Origin: JBECKS01 sp040235395
GTDB lineage: Bacteria > Pseudomonadota > Gammaproteobacteria > Pseudomonadales > JBECKS01
Direction: 5' to 3'
NCBI GenBank assembly: GCA_040235395.1
Contig: JBECKS010000233.1
Location: 1 to 44,664, forward strand
DNA: 44,664 nucleotides
Shown: positions 25,140-32,873 of the stretch, in pieces
Layout of the letters: each line of letters starts with the position of its first letter
Position numbering within the stretch: position 1 is the first letter of the stretch
Notes under the pieces: model-generated
Told to the model about the DNA's origin: nothing
The model's database searches: none
The model's input: only the letters and a program-made list of their open reading frames with translations
Position numbers and translations under genes: made by a program

Positions 25140-26171
25140 CTAAAAAACAATTTTCTGGGAAAGTTGCTCCTGTCCATTGACATCATTAATGCTAAGTTTT
25201 AATTCACTTGTTTCCCAGTTAATCTCAATTATCCCAAAGTTAGCTTTGTTATAATATCCGCCGACACGATGCTCATTAGGGCTAACCAATTCCCATTCCT
25301 CTGTTAAACCACTGGAAGTCAGTTCCAGCAATTCAAAATCACCTCTTTTTAGTTTGCTAAATTCTGCCCAATGGGTATCGCCAGAAATAAGAAAAACAGC
25401 TTTTTGTTCAGCACCTTTCAGTAAGTTAAAAAGTTTCTTACGCTCATCAGGAAAAACCGCCCATGCTTCCCAACCTGAAGATTCTGGAATTACCTGAAGG
25501 CTAGATGCCATAATTCGAATCGTTGCGGGCTTTTTTAATTCATCTTCCAACCATAACCATTGTTTATCACCAAGAATCGTGGCATCAGGACCTGTCGTTG
25601 CAAGGTAAGGACCTTTACTATTCACCAGGCTCCATAAATATTCATACCAATTCTGATCTTGTGGCTGGGTTCTGTTCCAGCGCAAGTCCATCAGGATTAA
25701 CTGAACACGTTTATCGCCTTCACCAAAATAATAACTGGTATAAATGCCGGAATCCCTTGTGCGCCGTTCTGAATCCATAGGCTCCTCAAAAAAATCGAGC
25801 ATGATTTTTCGACTTTCTTCCTTAAAAGGAAAATCCTTTCCCGCATCATTGGCACCATAATCATGATCATCCCAAATAGCTGCGATAGGCGTTGTGGCTT
25901 GAAGTAACTGTAAGCCCTCATGTTCACCAAGACGTTCATATTTAGCTGCCAACTGTTCCATGCTTTCGGTATCGCCATAAACATTGTCACCCAGAAAAAC
26001 AAACAGATCAGGTTGTTCAGCATTAATTGGTGACCAGATTGGCTGCTCCTTGTATTGATGAATACAGGAACCATAAATAATTTTACTTATCGCTGGCGAC
26101 TCATGCTCAGGAGGTTTAGCAATGCTTAGAGCTGGTAAAAATAGAAACACCCAAATAAGTTTATTTTTCAC
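25140..26171 (-). CDS. PhoD-like alkaline phosphatase/phosphodiesterase
   Basis: Secreted metallophosphatase, 343 residues. Metal-site motifs are in order: YGSC near the mature start, DLFVFLGDNVYGD, IWDDHDYGANDAG, LILMDLRWNRTQ, and FLISGDTHWAE. The family releases phosphate from phosphodiesters or monoesters in the periplasm or outside the cell. I chose GTG 26171, with AAAGGAAAG upstream. It gives a good signal peptide (VKNKLIWVFLFLPALSIAKP), whereas the TTG nine codons earlier falls in the preceding terminator. It is monocistronic between two terminators. Confidence 0.87.
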   Translation of the reverse strand: MKNKLIWVFLFLPALSIAKPPEHESPAISKIIYGSCIHQYKEQPIWSPINAEQPDLFVFLGDNVYGDTESMEQLAAKYERLGEHEGLQLLQATTPIAAIWDDHDYGANDAGKDFPFKEESRKIMLDFFEEPMDSERRTRDSGIYTSYYFGEGDKRVQLILMDLRWNRTQPQDQNWYEYLWSLVNSKGPYLATTGPDATILGDKQWLWLEDELKKPATIRIMASSLQVIPESSGWEAWAVFPDERKKLFNLLKGAEQKAVFLISGDTHWAEFSKLKRGDFELLELTSSGLTEEWELVSPNEHRVGGYYNKANFGIIEINWETSELKLSINDVNGQEQLSQKIVF

Positions 26172-26196
26172 GACTAACTTTCCTTTATTTGATAAC

Positions 26197-26224
26197 AAAA
26201 AAGCCCCGATCTTCGAGGCTTTTT
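26197..26224 (-). terminator. Rho-independent terminator of the GGDEF gene at 26279
   Basis: On the minus strand AAAAAGCCTCGA, loop AGA, TCGGGGCTTTTT forms a 12-bp stem with one mismatch, with a T-run at its end, 55 bp past the stop codon. Confidence 0.8.
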
Positions 26225-26278
26225 AAAAAACAGAATTATATTTTTCCCATGCTTACAATTGGCTTAATGAAAAGCACT

Positions 26279-27490
26279 TTAATTTTCACCACCGGAATCC
26301 TGTTCATAAACCACAACAGTATTCCGGCTTTTTTCTTTCGCGATATAAAGTGCCTGATCTGCAAACTTCAATAAATCATTAATCCCAGTTACCCCTTCAA
26401 TTGGATAAGCGGCAACACCCAGACTAGCCGTAACACTCAATTCCCTATCACCAATGTCGATAGCTGTTTCTTCAATTTGTTTGCGAATACGCTCTGCAAT
26501 CATTGCTGCATTGTCTTTACTCGTGTTGGGTAACAATACTGCAAATTCCTCACCACCATAACGCCCCACTTCATCATATTCTCGTGCATTGTCACTAAGA
26601 ATTTGAGCAACTTCTACTAACACAGCATCGCCAGCCTGATGACCGTAGGTATCGTTAATATGTTTAAAATAATCCAGATCAATCATGATACAAGCCAACT
26701 TTCCAGGCATGCGTTGCAGTTTTGAAAACTCTGCGTTACTTCTTTCTATAAAACTTCTTCTATTAGTCAATCTCGTTAAACCATCAGTGCTCGACATTTC
26801 CATGTACAAGCTTTCCCTGTCTCGCCATCTTCTGGTTGTTGGTAAAGTGAAAAAAAACACAGTGAAATAGATTGCAAAGGAAGTGATGACCCTTAGCAAA
26901 TGCCAGCCAAGAATCGGTCGCTGTGCTTCCGTCAGGTTATTTGAAAACAAAGGGGCGAAAGGTAAAAGCTCACCAAAGTCGATAACAATCAGAACCATGA
27001 AACCTATCCAGGCAAAAATGTAGGCTCTTTTCAGGATATCGAGATCCATCAAAGGCAAAGCTAAAGCAAGCGCAAACAGTAACAGTACGATTCCATCACT
27101 AAAGTAACTACCAGTTGCATAACCCATACAAAGCGCCAGGGTCACAAATGAAAAACCAATAACATAACTATGCAATGGCCAGTTAGACTGGTGTTCCCGT
27201 TTTTTAAAAGCGACCAAAGTGAAACCAAGATTAAGAATGATATGAAGAGCAAACAGGGTAAGCAGATAGCTTGCTGCCGTGGGGTTCAGGTATTGAAGTG
27301 CTTCCACACTATTCTGTTGTGCGTTTAACGCAAAAAGAACAGTGCCGCCAAAAATAACGGATATCAATTGCGCTATAAATGAAAGCGCTATCATTCGATC
27401 GACATAACGCCAGTCCAGCGGGTTCGATAGCCAGCTATGGGAATCATTTTCTCCAACTAGGGCATCAGTACTGATTTTATGCTCTGACAT
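26279..27490 (-). CDS. Membrane diguanylate cyclase (GGEEF) with I-site
   Basis: 403 residues. A short cytosolic N-terminus is followed by six or so membrane helices (about 35-215) and a GGDEF domain. The active-site motif is GGEEF (312-316), the inhibitory site R303-E-Y-D306 is intact, and DLDYFKHINDTYGHQAGD carries the metal and GTP residues. So it should make c-di-GMP under product feedback. Start ATG 27490 has GGGAG seven bases upstream; the TTG just before it is less likely. It is the third diguanylate cyclase in 10 kb, on its own transcript and not similar in its membrane part to the tandem pair. Confidence 0.92.
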   Translation of the reverse strand: MSEHKISTDALVGENDSHSWLSNPLDWRYVDRMIALSFIAQLISVIFGGTVLFALNAQQNSVEALQYLNPTAASYLLTLFALHIILNLGFTLVAFKKREHQSNWPLHSYVIGFSFVTLALCMGYATGSYFSDGIVLLLFALALALPLMDLDILKRAYIFAWIGFMVLIVIDFGELLPFAPLFSNNLTEAQRPILGWHLLRVITSFAIYFTVFFFTLPTTRRWRDRESLYMEMSSTDGLTRLTNRRSFIERSNAEFSKLQRMPGKLACIMIDLDYFKHINDTYGHQAGDAVLVEVAQILSDNAREYDEVGRYGGEEFAVLLPNTSKDNAAMIAERIRKQIEETAIDIGDRELSVTASLGVAAYPIEGVTGINDLLKFADQALYIAKEKSRNTVVVYEQDSGGEN

Positions 27491-27680
27491 CAAAAGGCTC
27501 CCGACCTGAAATTAAACCGGATTAAACACCTGAAGCTTATCACCTTTATTATTGTTATTCGTTGAAGGCTGTCAGCTAAATCCAACCTTTTATACCAACT
27601 ACAGGAAAAGCCAGACTTTGCAAAAATCTACCTTTAATTTCGAAACCAATTCAATTGTGAAGGGAAAAGCTTAATCTCAA

Positions 27681-28295
27681 TCAGCCCTGCTGATAACGAG
27701 ATTCAAGACCATGATATAACTTTTCATGAAAAAGCTCATCAGACACATCAAGGGCATTCGCTACTTCAACAAGGTGCTCATTATCTTCGCGGCCTTGCCA
27801 AAGCTTTCTGTAGGTTCCATCCTGATAACCGTGGTCTTGCCTGAAAAGATTAAGCACATTCTTGCCCACATAAATACGGTAAAGCTCATCGAATGGCATA
27901 TCCAGAGCCACCAGTAAGTTACAGAACCCTTTGGTATCGAATGATTTTGTCTGCAACACATCCAGGGTAAAACTTTCTAATAATTCCCTGAAGTGCACAT
28001 CTGCCTTATCTTCATGCCAGTCTGTTTCAATTCGAGTGATAATGTCTGCTTCATCTTCATGCTCACTAAGAAATATACTCAAGGCAAAATGCCAGATATC
28101 TACCAACTCCAGCTTTGATTGCTCGATATCTGCGGGCTGATTTTTCCACCATTTCCAACCATAGTGATCCATAAGTTCAGCACACTCTGTCCAGATTGCT
28201 CGATACCATTCAAAACCTTGCTCGCGCCAATTTGCGTTTACTTTCTGGTTCATTTTTTCCTGCAGGGAAAGCATGGTGGACAACTGTGTTTTCAT
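27681..28295 (-). CDS. Dimeric all-alpha dUTP diphosphatase
   Basis: 204 residues. The MazG/dUTPase-2 magnesium motifs are clear: E37-C-A-E40 and E63-L-V-D66, with WREQGFEWYRAIWTE and HYGWKWWKNQPADIEQ between. These enzymes hydrolyse dUTP to dUMP and diphosphate, keeping uracil out of DNA. They resemble the dimeric dUTPases of Campylobacter and trypanosomatids, not trimeric Dut. The open frame extends 60 codons upstream, but that part overlaps the divergent gene. ATG 28295, with GGAAG six bases away, starts the real domain. Confidence 0.85.
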   Translation of the reverse strand: MKTQLSTMLSLQEKMNQKVNANWREQGFEWYRAIWTECAELMDHYGWKWWKNQPADIEQSKLELVDIWHFALSIFLSEHEDEADIITRIETDWHEDKADVHFRELLESFTLDVLQTKSFDTKGFCNLLVALDMPFDELYRIYVGKNVLNLFRQDHGYQDGTYRKLWQGREDNEHLVEVANALDVSDELFHEKLYHGLESRYQQG

Positions 28296-28381
28296 GATGG
28301 CTTCCGTATTTAACTTGGACTTTGAAAGCCAAGCAGCATAAAGTAAGTGCTCATTTTTTTTAAGCACTTTGACCAGATAAT

Positions 28382-28738
28382 ATGAACAATCCCGGTAATG
28401 ACTGGCTAAACACCATTGAAATCTGGGACTTCCCTGTGTCAGCTTATGCTGGTGTTGACTGGTTCGCCATGGCAATCACCCTGATCGCCATCTACTTTAT
28501 CGGCAACCAATCCAAGTTGGGCTTTTACCTTATGATTATTGGCAATCTGGCATGGATTACGCTCGGGTATCTTAGCCAAAGCCTTGCCATGATTATTGCC
28601 AACCTGCTTTTTGCGGCCATGAACATAAGGGCTATCTACGTATGGTCCAGAGAAGAACACAGGGTCGATTCTTCCAAGCCCCCCTCATCAAACAACCCCT
28701 TGCTTGAGCCAGCTCAAGAAAATACACATAAGTCATAA
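28382..28738 (+). CDS. Small three-helix membrane protein (SemiSWEET/PnuC-like)
   Basis: 118 residues with three hydrophobic helices (about 25-42, 47-64, 69-87) and a hydrophilic tail. The middle reads GFYLMIIGNLAWITLGYL, then IIANLLFAAMNIRAIYVW. Such IGNxxW and NIRxxYxW segments are seen in SemiSWEET and PnuC-type small-molecule transporters, which work as oligomers. The substrate is not determinable. It diverges from the dUTPase gene with 86 bp between; that gap holds an inverted repeat AAGTGCT/AGCACTT (28345-28369). Confidence 0.6.
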   Translation: MNNPGNDWLNTIEIWDFPVSAYAGVDWFAMAITLIAIYFIGNQSKLGFYLMIIGNLAWITLGYLSQSLAMIIANLLFAAMNIRAIYVWSREEHRVDSSKPPSSNNPLLEPAQENTHKS

Positions 28739-28764
28739 ATTGCTTAATATTGAGGCAGTTACAG

Positions 28765-28809
28765 GTAGACATTATGTTTACTCTCCTTATAATCTGCCCC
28801 AATGTCTAC
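28765..28809 (+). promoter_or_regulatory. Promoter framed by an inverted repeat, upstream of the DUF2236 gene
   Basis: Arms GTAGACATT (28765-28773) and AATGTCTAC (28801-28809) are exact complements 27 bp apart. The -35 candidate TAGACA (28766-28771) lies in the left arm and a perfect -10 TATAAT is at 28788-28793, 16 bp later. The right arm covers about +2 to +10. A dimeric repressor binding both arms would span the promoter. Confidence 0.5.
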
Positions 28810-28897
28810 GTTAGGAATGACCTGGACTGAACACAGTACGGACGCTCATCCATAACTCCAATATATGCAGGTGCATCATTGAGGTAGAGGTATAGAT

Positions 28898-29833
28898 ATG
28901 AGCAAATCTCCCGATTCTTTTAAGTCTCTGGAACTTTTCAACCAGGAACTCTATCAAGTAGCGCTAAACACTGGGCTCGATAACAATATAGGGCTCTTCC
29001 CAGAAGACTCTGAATTCAGAAAGTTATCGGTGACACCATCAACTTTCTTTGGCGCAGCAAGAGCTTTGTTACTACAAATTGCTCATCCTGTTGTTGCTCA
29101 AGGCGTACATGACTACAGCGAGTTCGACACCAACCCATCAAAACGAGCCATCCATACGTTTACAGGTGTTTTTGCCATCACCCTCGGCTCACAACAATTC
29201 GCATTGAAAATCGCAGATTATGTTTTCAAGGCGCACATACCGATTAAAGGCTCGATTCCTGCTTATGCTGACAAACCGGAACGTATTTATTCTGCGATGG
29301 ATCCAGAAGCCAACCTTTGGGTATGGGCAACACTTGTTGAAGGCATACTCTTTGGTCATAAAGAAGTGGGTTATGAGATTCCTCGCGCAAGATTGGAAAA
29401 GATGTATCAGGAGTCAAAAATTTTTGGGCAGTTTTTTAATGTAAAAGCCAAATACATTCCAGAAACACTGGATGATTTCGAAGCCTACTTTGATGACATG
29501 ATTGAAAACAAACTGGAAGTTACGCCCGCAGGTCGTGAAGTAGCAGCAGCACTCTTAAGCGGAGCCAAATTTCCTTTCACCATGTTCAGCTGGTTGTTCA
29601 CCGCACTGACGGTTGAGTCACTGCCTGAAAAAATTCGTGAAGCCTATGGATGGGAACACACAACAGGCACAAGAAGAATTTATGGAAGCCTGCGTTTCAT
29701 GGGTAGAGTGCAGAATGCCATCACACCAGATGCCTTGAAATCTTTCGCTTGTGTCTATCCTGTGATGAGAAGAAAGGTAAAGGGGCCTGGTAATTTACCT
29801 AAATTGATTGCTCAAGCCTCTGCAGGTTATTAA
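28898..29833 (+). CDS. DUF2236 / oxygenase MpaB-like protein
   Basis: 311 residues. It has the helical DUF2236 pattern, including FFGAARALLLQIAHPVVAQGVHDYSEF (about 49-75), with the His/Arg positions of this heme-binding family. RIYSAMDPEANLWVWATLVEGILFG follows in the middle. Relatives include the fungal oxygenase MpaB and the rubber-cleaving latex-clearing protein, which oxidatively cleave prenyl chains. No signal peptide is visible, so it is likely cytosolic. Start ATG 28898 has GAGGTAGAGG upstream. Oxidative cleavage of terpenoids would match the window's oxygenases, but the substrate is unknown. Confidence 0.78.
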   Translation: MSKSPDSFKSLELFNQELYQVALNTGLDNNIGLFPEDSEFRKLSVTPSTFFGAARALLLQIAHPVVAQGVHDYSEFDTNPSKRAIHTFTGVFAITLGSQQFALKIADYVFKAHIPIKGSIPAYADKPERIYSAMDPEANLWVWATLVEGILFGHKEVGYEIPRARLEKMYQESKIFGQFFNVKAKYIPETLDDFEAYFDDMIENKLEVTPAGREVAAALLSGAKFPFTMFSWLFTALTVESLPEKIREAYGWEHTTGTRRIYGSLRFMGRVQNAITPDALKSFACVYPVMRRKVKGPGNLPKLIAQASAGY

Positions 29834-29849
29834 TCAAGCAATCACAAAA

Positions 29850-30650
29850 TCAAGGATGGCTTGGAAAGAAAAACAACACAATTTCCAAGGCAATCAAGAT
29901 AATGATAATCCATTCCAGTACACTTGAATGCTTGTGATGCTGTTCAGTCGCAAGCATTTCAAGCAGTTCATGAATAGTCGACAGCTTCTTGTTTAGCACC
30001 GTAATACGTGAAGCGATATCAAGATATTTAACCAGCGCTTGATAATAATGCTCATGCTCAGGGTAATCCCAAAAAAATTCCGGCGTATCCAGTAAATTAA
30101 AGTGCAGCGTGATATCACTGCTGGTATCAAAAAGAATTCCCCTGAGTTTTGCTAACTCCTTTCTATTTAATGGGATTTTTCCTGTTGCTGCTAACTCTTT
30201 CGAAATAAACCTGTTCTTTTCAATCACTGCCTGAGCTTTTTCTTCAAAAAATACCAAACTGGAAGATTGTGCAAAGGCATGGCTCAAAGCTAAGCGTGTT
30301 AATAAATCATCATTGGGAATAATCAGGTTATCGTGTTGAATCCTGAACTCTGCAGATTCATTAATCTGATACCGATAGTGTTCCGAGTAACTATAGGGTG
30401 CGAGGTTATCAACAATCTTACTTAAATCCTCATAGAGATAATGACGATCATCAGCATTCAGGTTCCAGCATACAAGCACGCCATAAGTAAATAACCATGC
30501 TTCGCCATCTGCCAACCTGAAATAGAAAGCATCCCTGAAACGTATCGCACCCTTTTCGTTGACGAACTGGTCTGAGAAGGCAGCAAGGTTTATGTTCTCA
30601 CTAAATTGTGAAACATGAATAGTTCTGAATTCATTTGTCGACACACTCAT
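29850..30650 (-). CDS. RMD1/DUF155 family protein with C-terminal membrane anchor
   Basis: 266 residues. The DUF155 core is visible: GAIRFRDAFYFRLADGEAWLFTYGVLVCWNL in segments, ALSHAFAQSSSLVFFEEKAQ, and LDTPEFFWDYPEHEHYYQALVKYLDI. One hydrophobic helix near the C-terminus (EWIIIILIALEIVLFFF) places the bulk in the cytosol with a tail anchor. Family members in yeast and bacteria have no settled biochemical role. It is the last gene of the four-gene ligase operon, 3 bp after the GNAT-C39 gene. Conservation of this link elsewhere would matter. Confidence 0.75.
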   Translation of the reverse strand: MSVSTNEFRTIHVSQFSENINLAAFSDQFVNEKGAIRFRDAFYFRLADGEAWLFTYGVLVCWNLNADDRHYLYEDLSKIVDNLAPYSYSEHYRYQINESAEFRIQHDNLIIPNDDLLTRLALSHAFAQSSSLVFFEEKAQAVIEKNRFISKELAATGKIPLNRKELAKLRGILFDTSSDITLHFNLLDTPEFFWDYPEHEHYYQALVKYLDIASRITVLNKKLSTIHELLEMLATEQHHKHSSVLEWIIIILIALEIVLFFFPSHP

Positions 30651-30653
30651 TAT

Positions 30654-31778
30654 TTATACCTGTTCAATCTTCTTGATGGCGATTGCTGTCCTGAGTTTAC
30701 CGATACCAAAACAGGACATTTTTTCAAAATCCTCTCGCGCTATCGGTAAATACTGGCAATCGATTGGCTCCTGTAACTCTATATCAGGATCAGGGTCATG
30801 CACATAGAAACAATCCTGATCTGCATGGGTAATTAACACCCAATGTGGTGTTTTTCTTCCATCCATTCGATATGTACTGATTAATGCGATAACTGCATAT
30901 CCTTTTTTTAAATACTCAACAATCAGTTTTTGTGTGACCTCTTGATAACAGATTCTGATTTCCTTACGTTTCTTTGCTTCGTTTATGAAATCATTATGAA
31001 CCTGCATGATAACTTCTTTTTTAGCTTGTGTTCTTACTCCATCAACAAACAAAGGTTCTTTTGAATTGATATAAACATGAGAAGCAAAACCTCTTTTCTC
31101 AGCTGCCAAAGCAAGACCAACAGGATGGCTGCCACCTAAGCCTGAAGTCATATAAATGGTAGTGGCTTCTCGCCATATTCCCAACTCGAGGCGTCGATTC
31201 AACTTTAAACCTTTTTCCAAGGTGGCCATTGCCATCATCAAAGCCGCAGGGCCACAGGTAAACTCCGTTGTCTGTCGATACCATGGACTAACCCTTGTTA
31301 ATTCACTGAGATTCGCTTTACGAATGGTTTTCTGCATTCGAAGCGCATCACTGTTATCTTCATAATAATTAGAATATTCACCAAAAACCTTATAACCACA
31401 GGATTGATAAAGGCTGATTGCAGGCGCATTCTGTTTAGCGACTTCAAGACGCATGAAATACTTGCCCTTCTGAAGAGCAAGCTTCTCCAGTTCATTCATT
31501 AACTTTCTTGCAATACCTTTGCCACGCGCCTCATCAAGAAGTGCAATGGAATATAAGCGCGCTAAACGTGTTCCCTTATGACACCAGATTAGTCCATAAC
31601 CCAAAATCTGGTCATTGACTTCTGCCACGCAAAGAATGCCGTGCTCAGCTTTCAACCAGCGACGAAAACTCCGACGATTCATGCGATCGTTTTCAAAACT
31701 ACGTTCCTCAATGTCCACAAGAGCATTAAGATCCGACATACGAGCAAGACGAAGTTCTACTGCTTTATGTTTACTCAT
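30654..31778 (-). CDS. GNAT N-acetyltransferase fused to a C39-like cysteine peptidase
   Basis: Two domains in 374 residues. Residues 1-152 are a RimI-like GNAT, with acetyl-CoA loop ARGKGIARKL (84-93) and LYQSCGYKVFGEY. Residues 160-374 are a papain-like C39-type domain, with Cys175 in TEFTCGPAAL, His312 in TPHWVLITHAD and Asp328 in YVHDPD, a plausible complete triad. GNAT acylates amines; the peptidase might cleave a double-glycine-type leader or act as an amidase or transferase. There is no signal peptide or ABC transporter partner, unlike bacteriocin exporters. It overlaps the DUF2817 gene by 8 bases and the DUF155 gene follows after 3 bp. Confidence 0.85.
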   Translation of the reverse strand: MSKHKAVELRLARMSDLNALVDIEERSFENDRMNRRSFRRWLKAEHGILCVAEVNDQILGYGLIWCHKGTRLARLYSIALLDEARGKGIARKLMNELEKLALQKGKYFMRLEVAKQNAPAISLYQSCGYKVFGEYSNYYEDNSDALRMQKTIRKANLSELTRVSPWYRQTTEFTCGPAALMMAMATLEKGLKLNRRLELGIWREATTIYMTSGLGGSHPVGLALAAEKRGFASHVYINSKEPLFVDGVRTQAKKEVIMQVHNDFINEAKKRKEIRICYQEVTQKLIVEYLKKGYAVIALISTYRMDGRKTPHWVLITHADQDCFYVHDPDPDIELQEPIDCQYLPIAREDFEKMSCFGIGKLRTAIAIKKIEQV

Positions 31779-32871
31779 TAAGATACTCTAGGCTTTGGTA
31801 AAAAATTTGTTCTGCACGAAATAATACGGATTGTTGCCATAACAAATCCTTTGGGAAAAAATGCTTCAACATCATTGCCTTTCGTTTTTCTAAGGACTCT
31901 GAAGATTCAACTTGCTTGCAGGAAGAACGCCAGATCAGGTTTTCTTTAATTAGCGTCTGGAATAGTGAACTCGTACCTAAAGTACCAAACTCCAGAGTAA
32001 GGAAGCAGCCCTTGCTTTCCATAAAGGGATGCCAGGCATAATCTAGCAAACCATGTTTACACACTGAAAAAGATTCGCCCTCTTCCGTTACTGAAACAGC
32101 ATGTCCAAAAATACTTTTTGCATAGTCATTCCCAGAAGACTGTGCAGGGTGATCGGAAATCAACTCCCCAAAAGACCAGGGCCCCAAACCTGTATGCAAA
32201 TCAATTACAATCAATTCCTTTTCATCAAGGGAGAAAAGCTTAATCACCTCTTCAATAATTTTTCTTGGAAAAGATTTTTCTTTCCCTCCAAAAAAAGGTA
32301 GATAATCAAAATCATACTGTCCACCACTCAGCACTTCATCAAAACGTGTTTGCCCACAAAACGTCAGCAAGCGATTAAGTTCAGATTGCCTTTCAGCCTC
32401 ATCCTCCATTAACAAAATATCATGCACTTCAGAAAAGCCATCCGGTAATTCTGGAACAAGGTTGAAATCAATGAAATTTCGATTCAGGTCTATCCCCAAC
32501 TCATCACAACGCCTGTAATTTGCCATACCCCATGGGTTTAAGGCATGAATGAATAAAAAGGCGCAATCATCATTTGATTCAAGAGTAGGAAATATTTCTG
32601 TTAATAGATAGCGTTGAATGGCACTACCACAGAAACCCTCAATGCCATGAGTACCACTAATGAATACCATGACCTTCCTGGCATCCTGCTTCCCTAAATA
32701 AAATGCATCACAGTCATAATCAAGGTTATTAACTGAATTAGAAAAAATCTCATGCCTTGATTCCAGTTGTTTTTTAGTTCTGATGATCTCCCTGAAATGA
32801 TTGCGACAAGCCTTGTAATCATCAAGAAAGAGACGGGCACAATACGCCTGTGATTGATTGAGAGGAAACAT
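31771..32871 (-). CDS. AspA/M14-like zinc amidohydrolase (DUF2817)
   Basis: 366 residues. The zinc-hydrolase pattern of carboxypeptidase/succinylglutamate-desuccinylase proteins is complete: H75-x-x-E78 in SGTHGIEGF, DLNRNF (128-133), third ligand His226 in VIDLHTGLG, and general-base Glu294 in TLEFGT. It should hydrolyse a terminal amide or peptide bond in the cytosol; no signal peptide is seen. Its gene starts 2 bp after the ATP-grasp ligase stop and ends 8 bases inside the GNAT-C39 gene. A hydrolase so tightly paired with a ligase suggests removal, trimming or recycling of the ligase product; this is inference. Confidence 0.82.
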   Translation of the reverse strand: MFPLNQSQAYCARLFLDDYKACRNHFREIIRTKKQLESRHEIFSNSVNNLDYDCDAFYLGKQDARKVMVFISGTHGIEGFCGSAIQRYLLTEIFPTLESNDDCAFLFIHALNPWGMANYRRCDELGIDLNRNFIDFNLVPELPDGFSEVHDILLMEDEAERQSELNRLLTFCGQTRFDEVLSGGQYDFDYLPFFGGKEKSFPRKIIEEVIKLFSLDEKELIVIDLHTGLGPWSFGELISDHPAQSSGNDYAKSIFGHAVSVTEEGESFSVCKHGLLDYAWHPFMESKGCFLTLEFGTLGTSSLFQTLIKENLIWRSSCKQVESSESLEKRKAMMLKHFFPKDLLWQQSVLFRAEQIFYQSLEYLNE

Positions 32872-32873
32872 GC

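Noticed and set aside
28296..28475. N-terminal extension of the dUTPase frame
   Set aside because: Overlaps the divergent membrane-protein gene and has no family similarity; ATG 28295 has a ribosome site.
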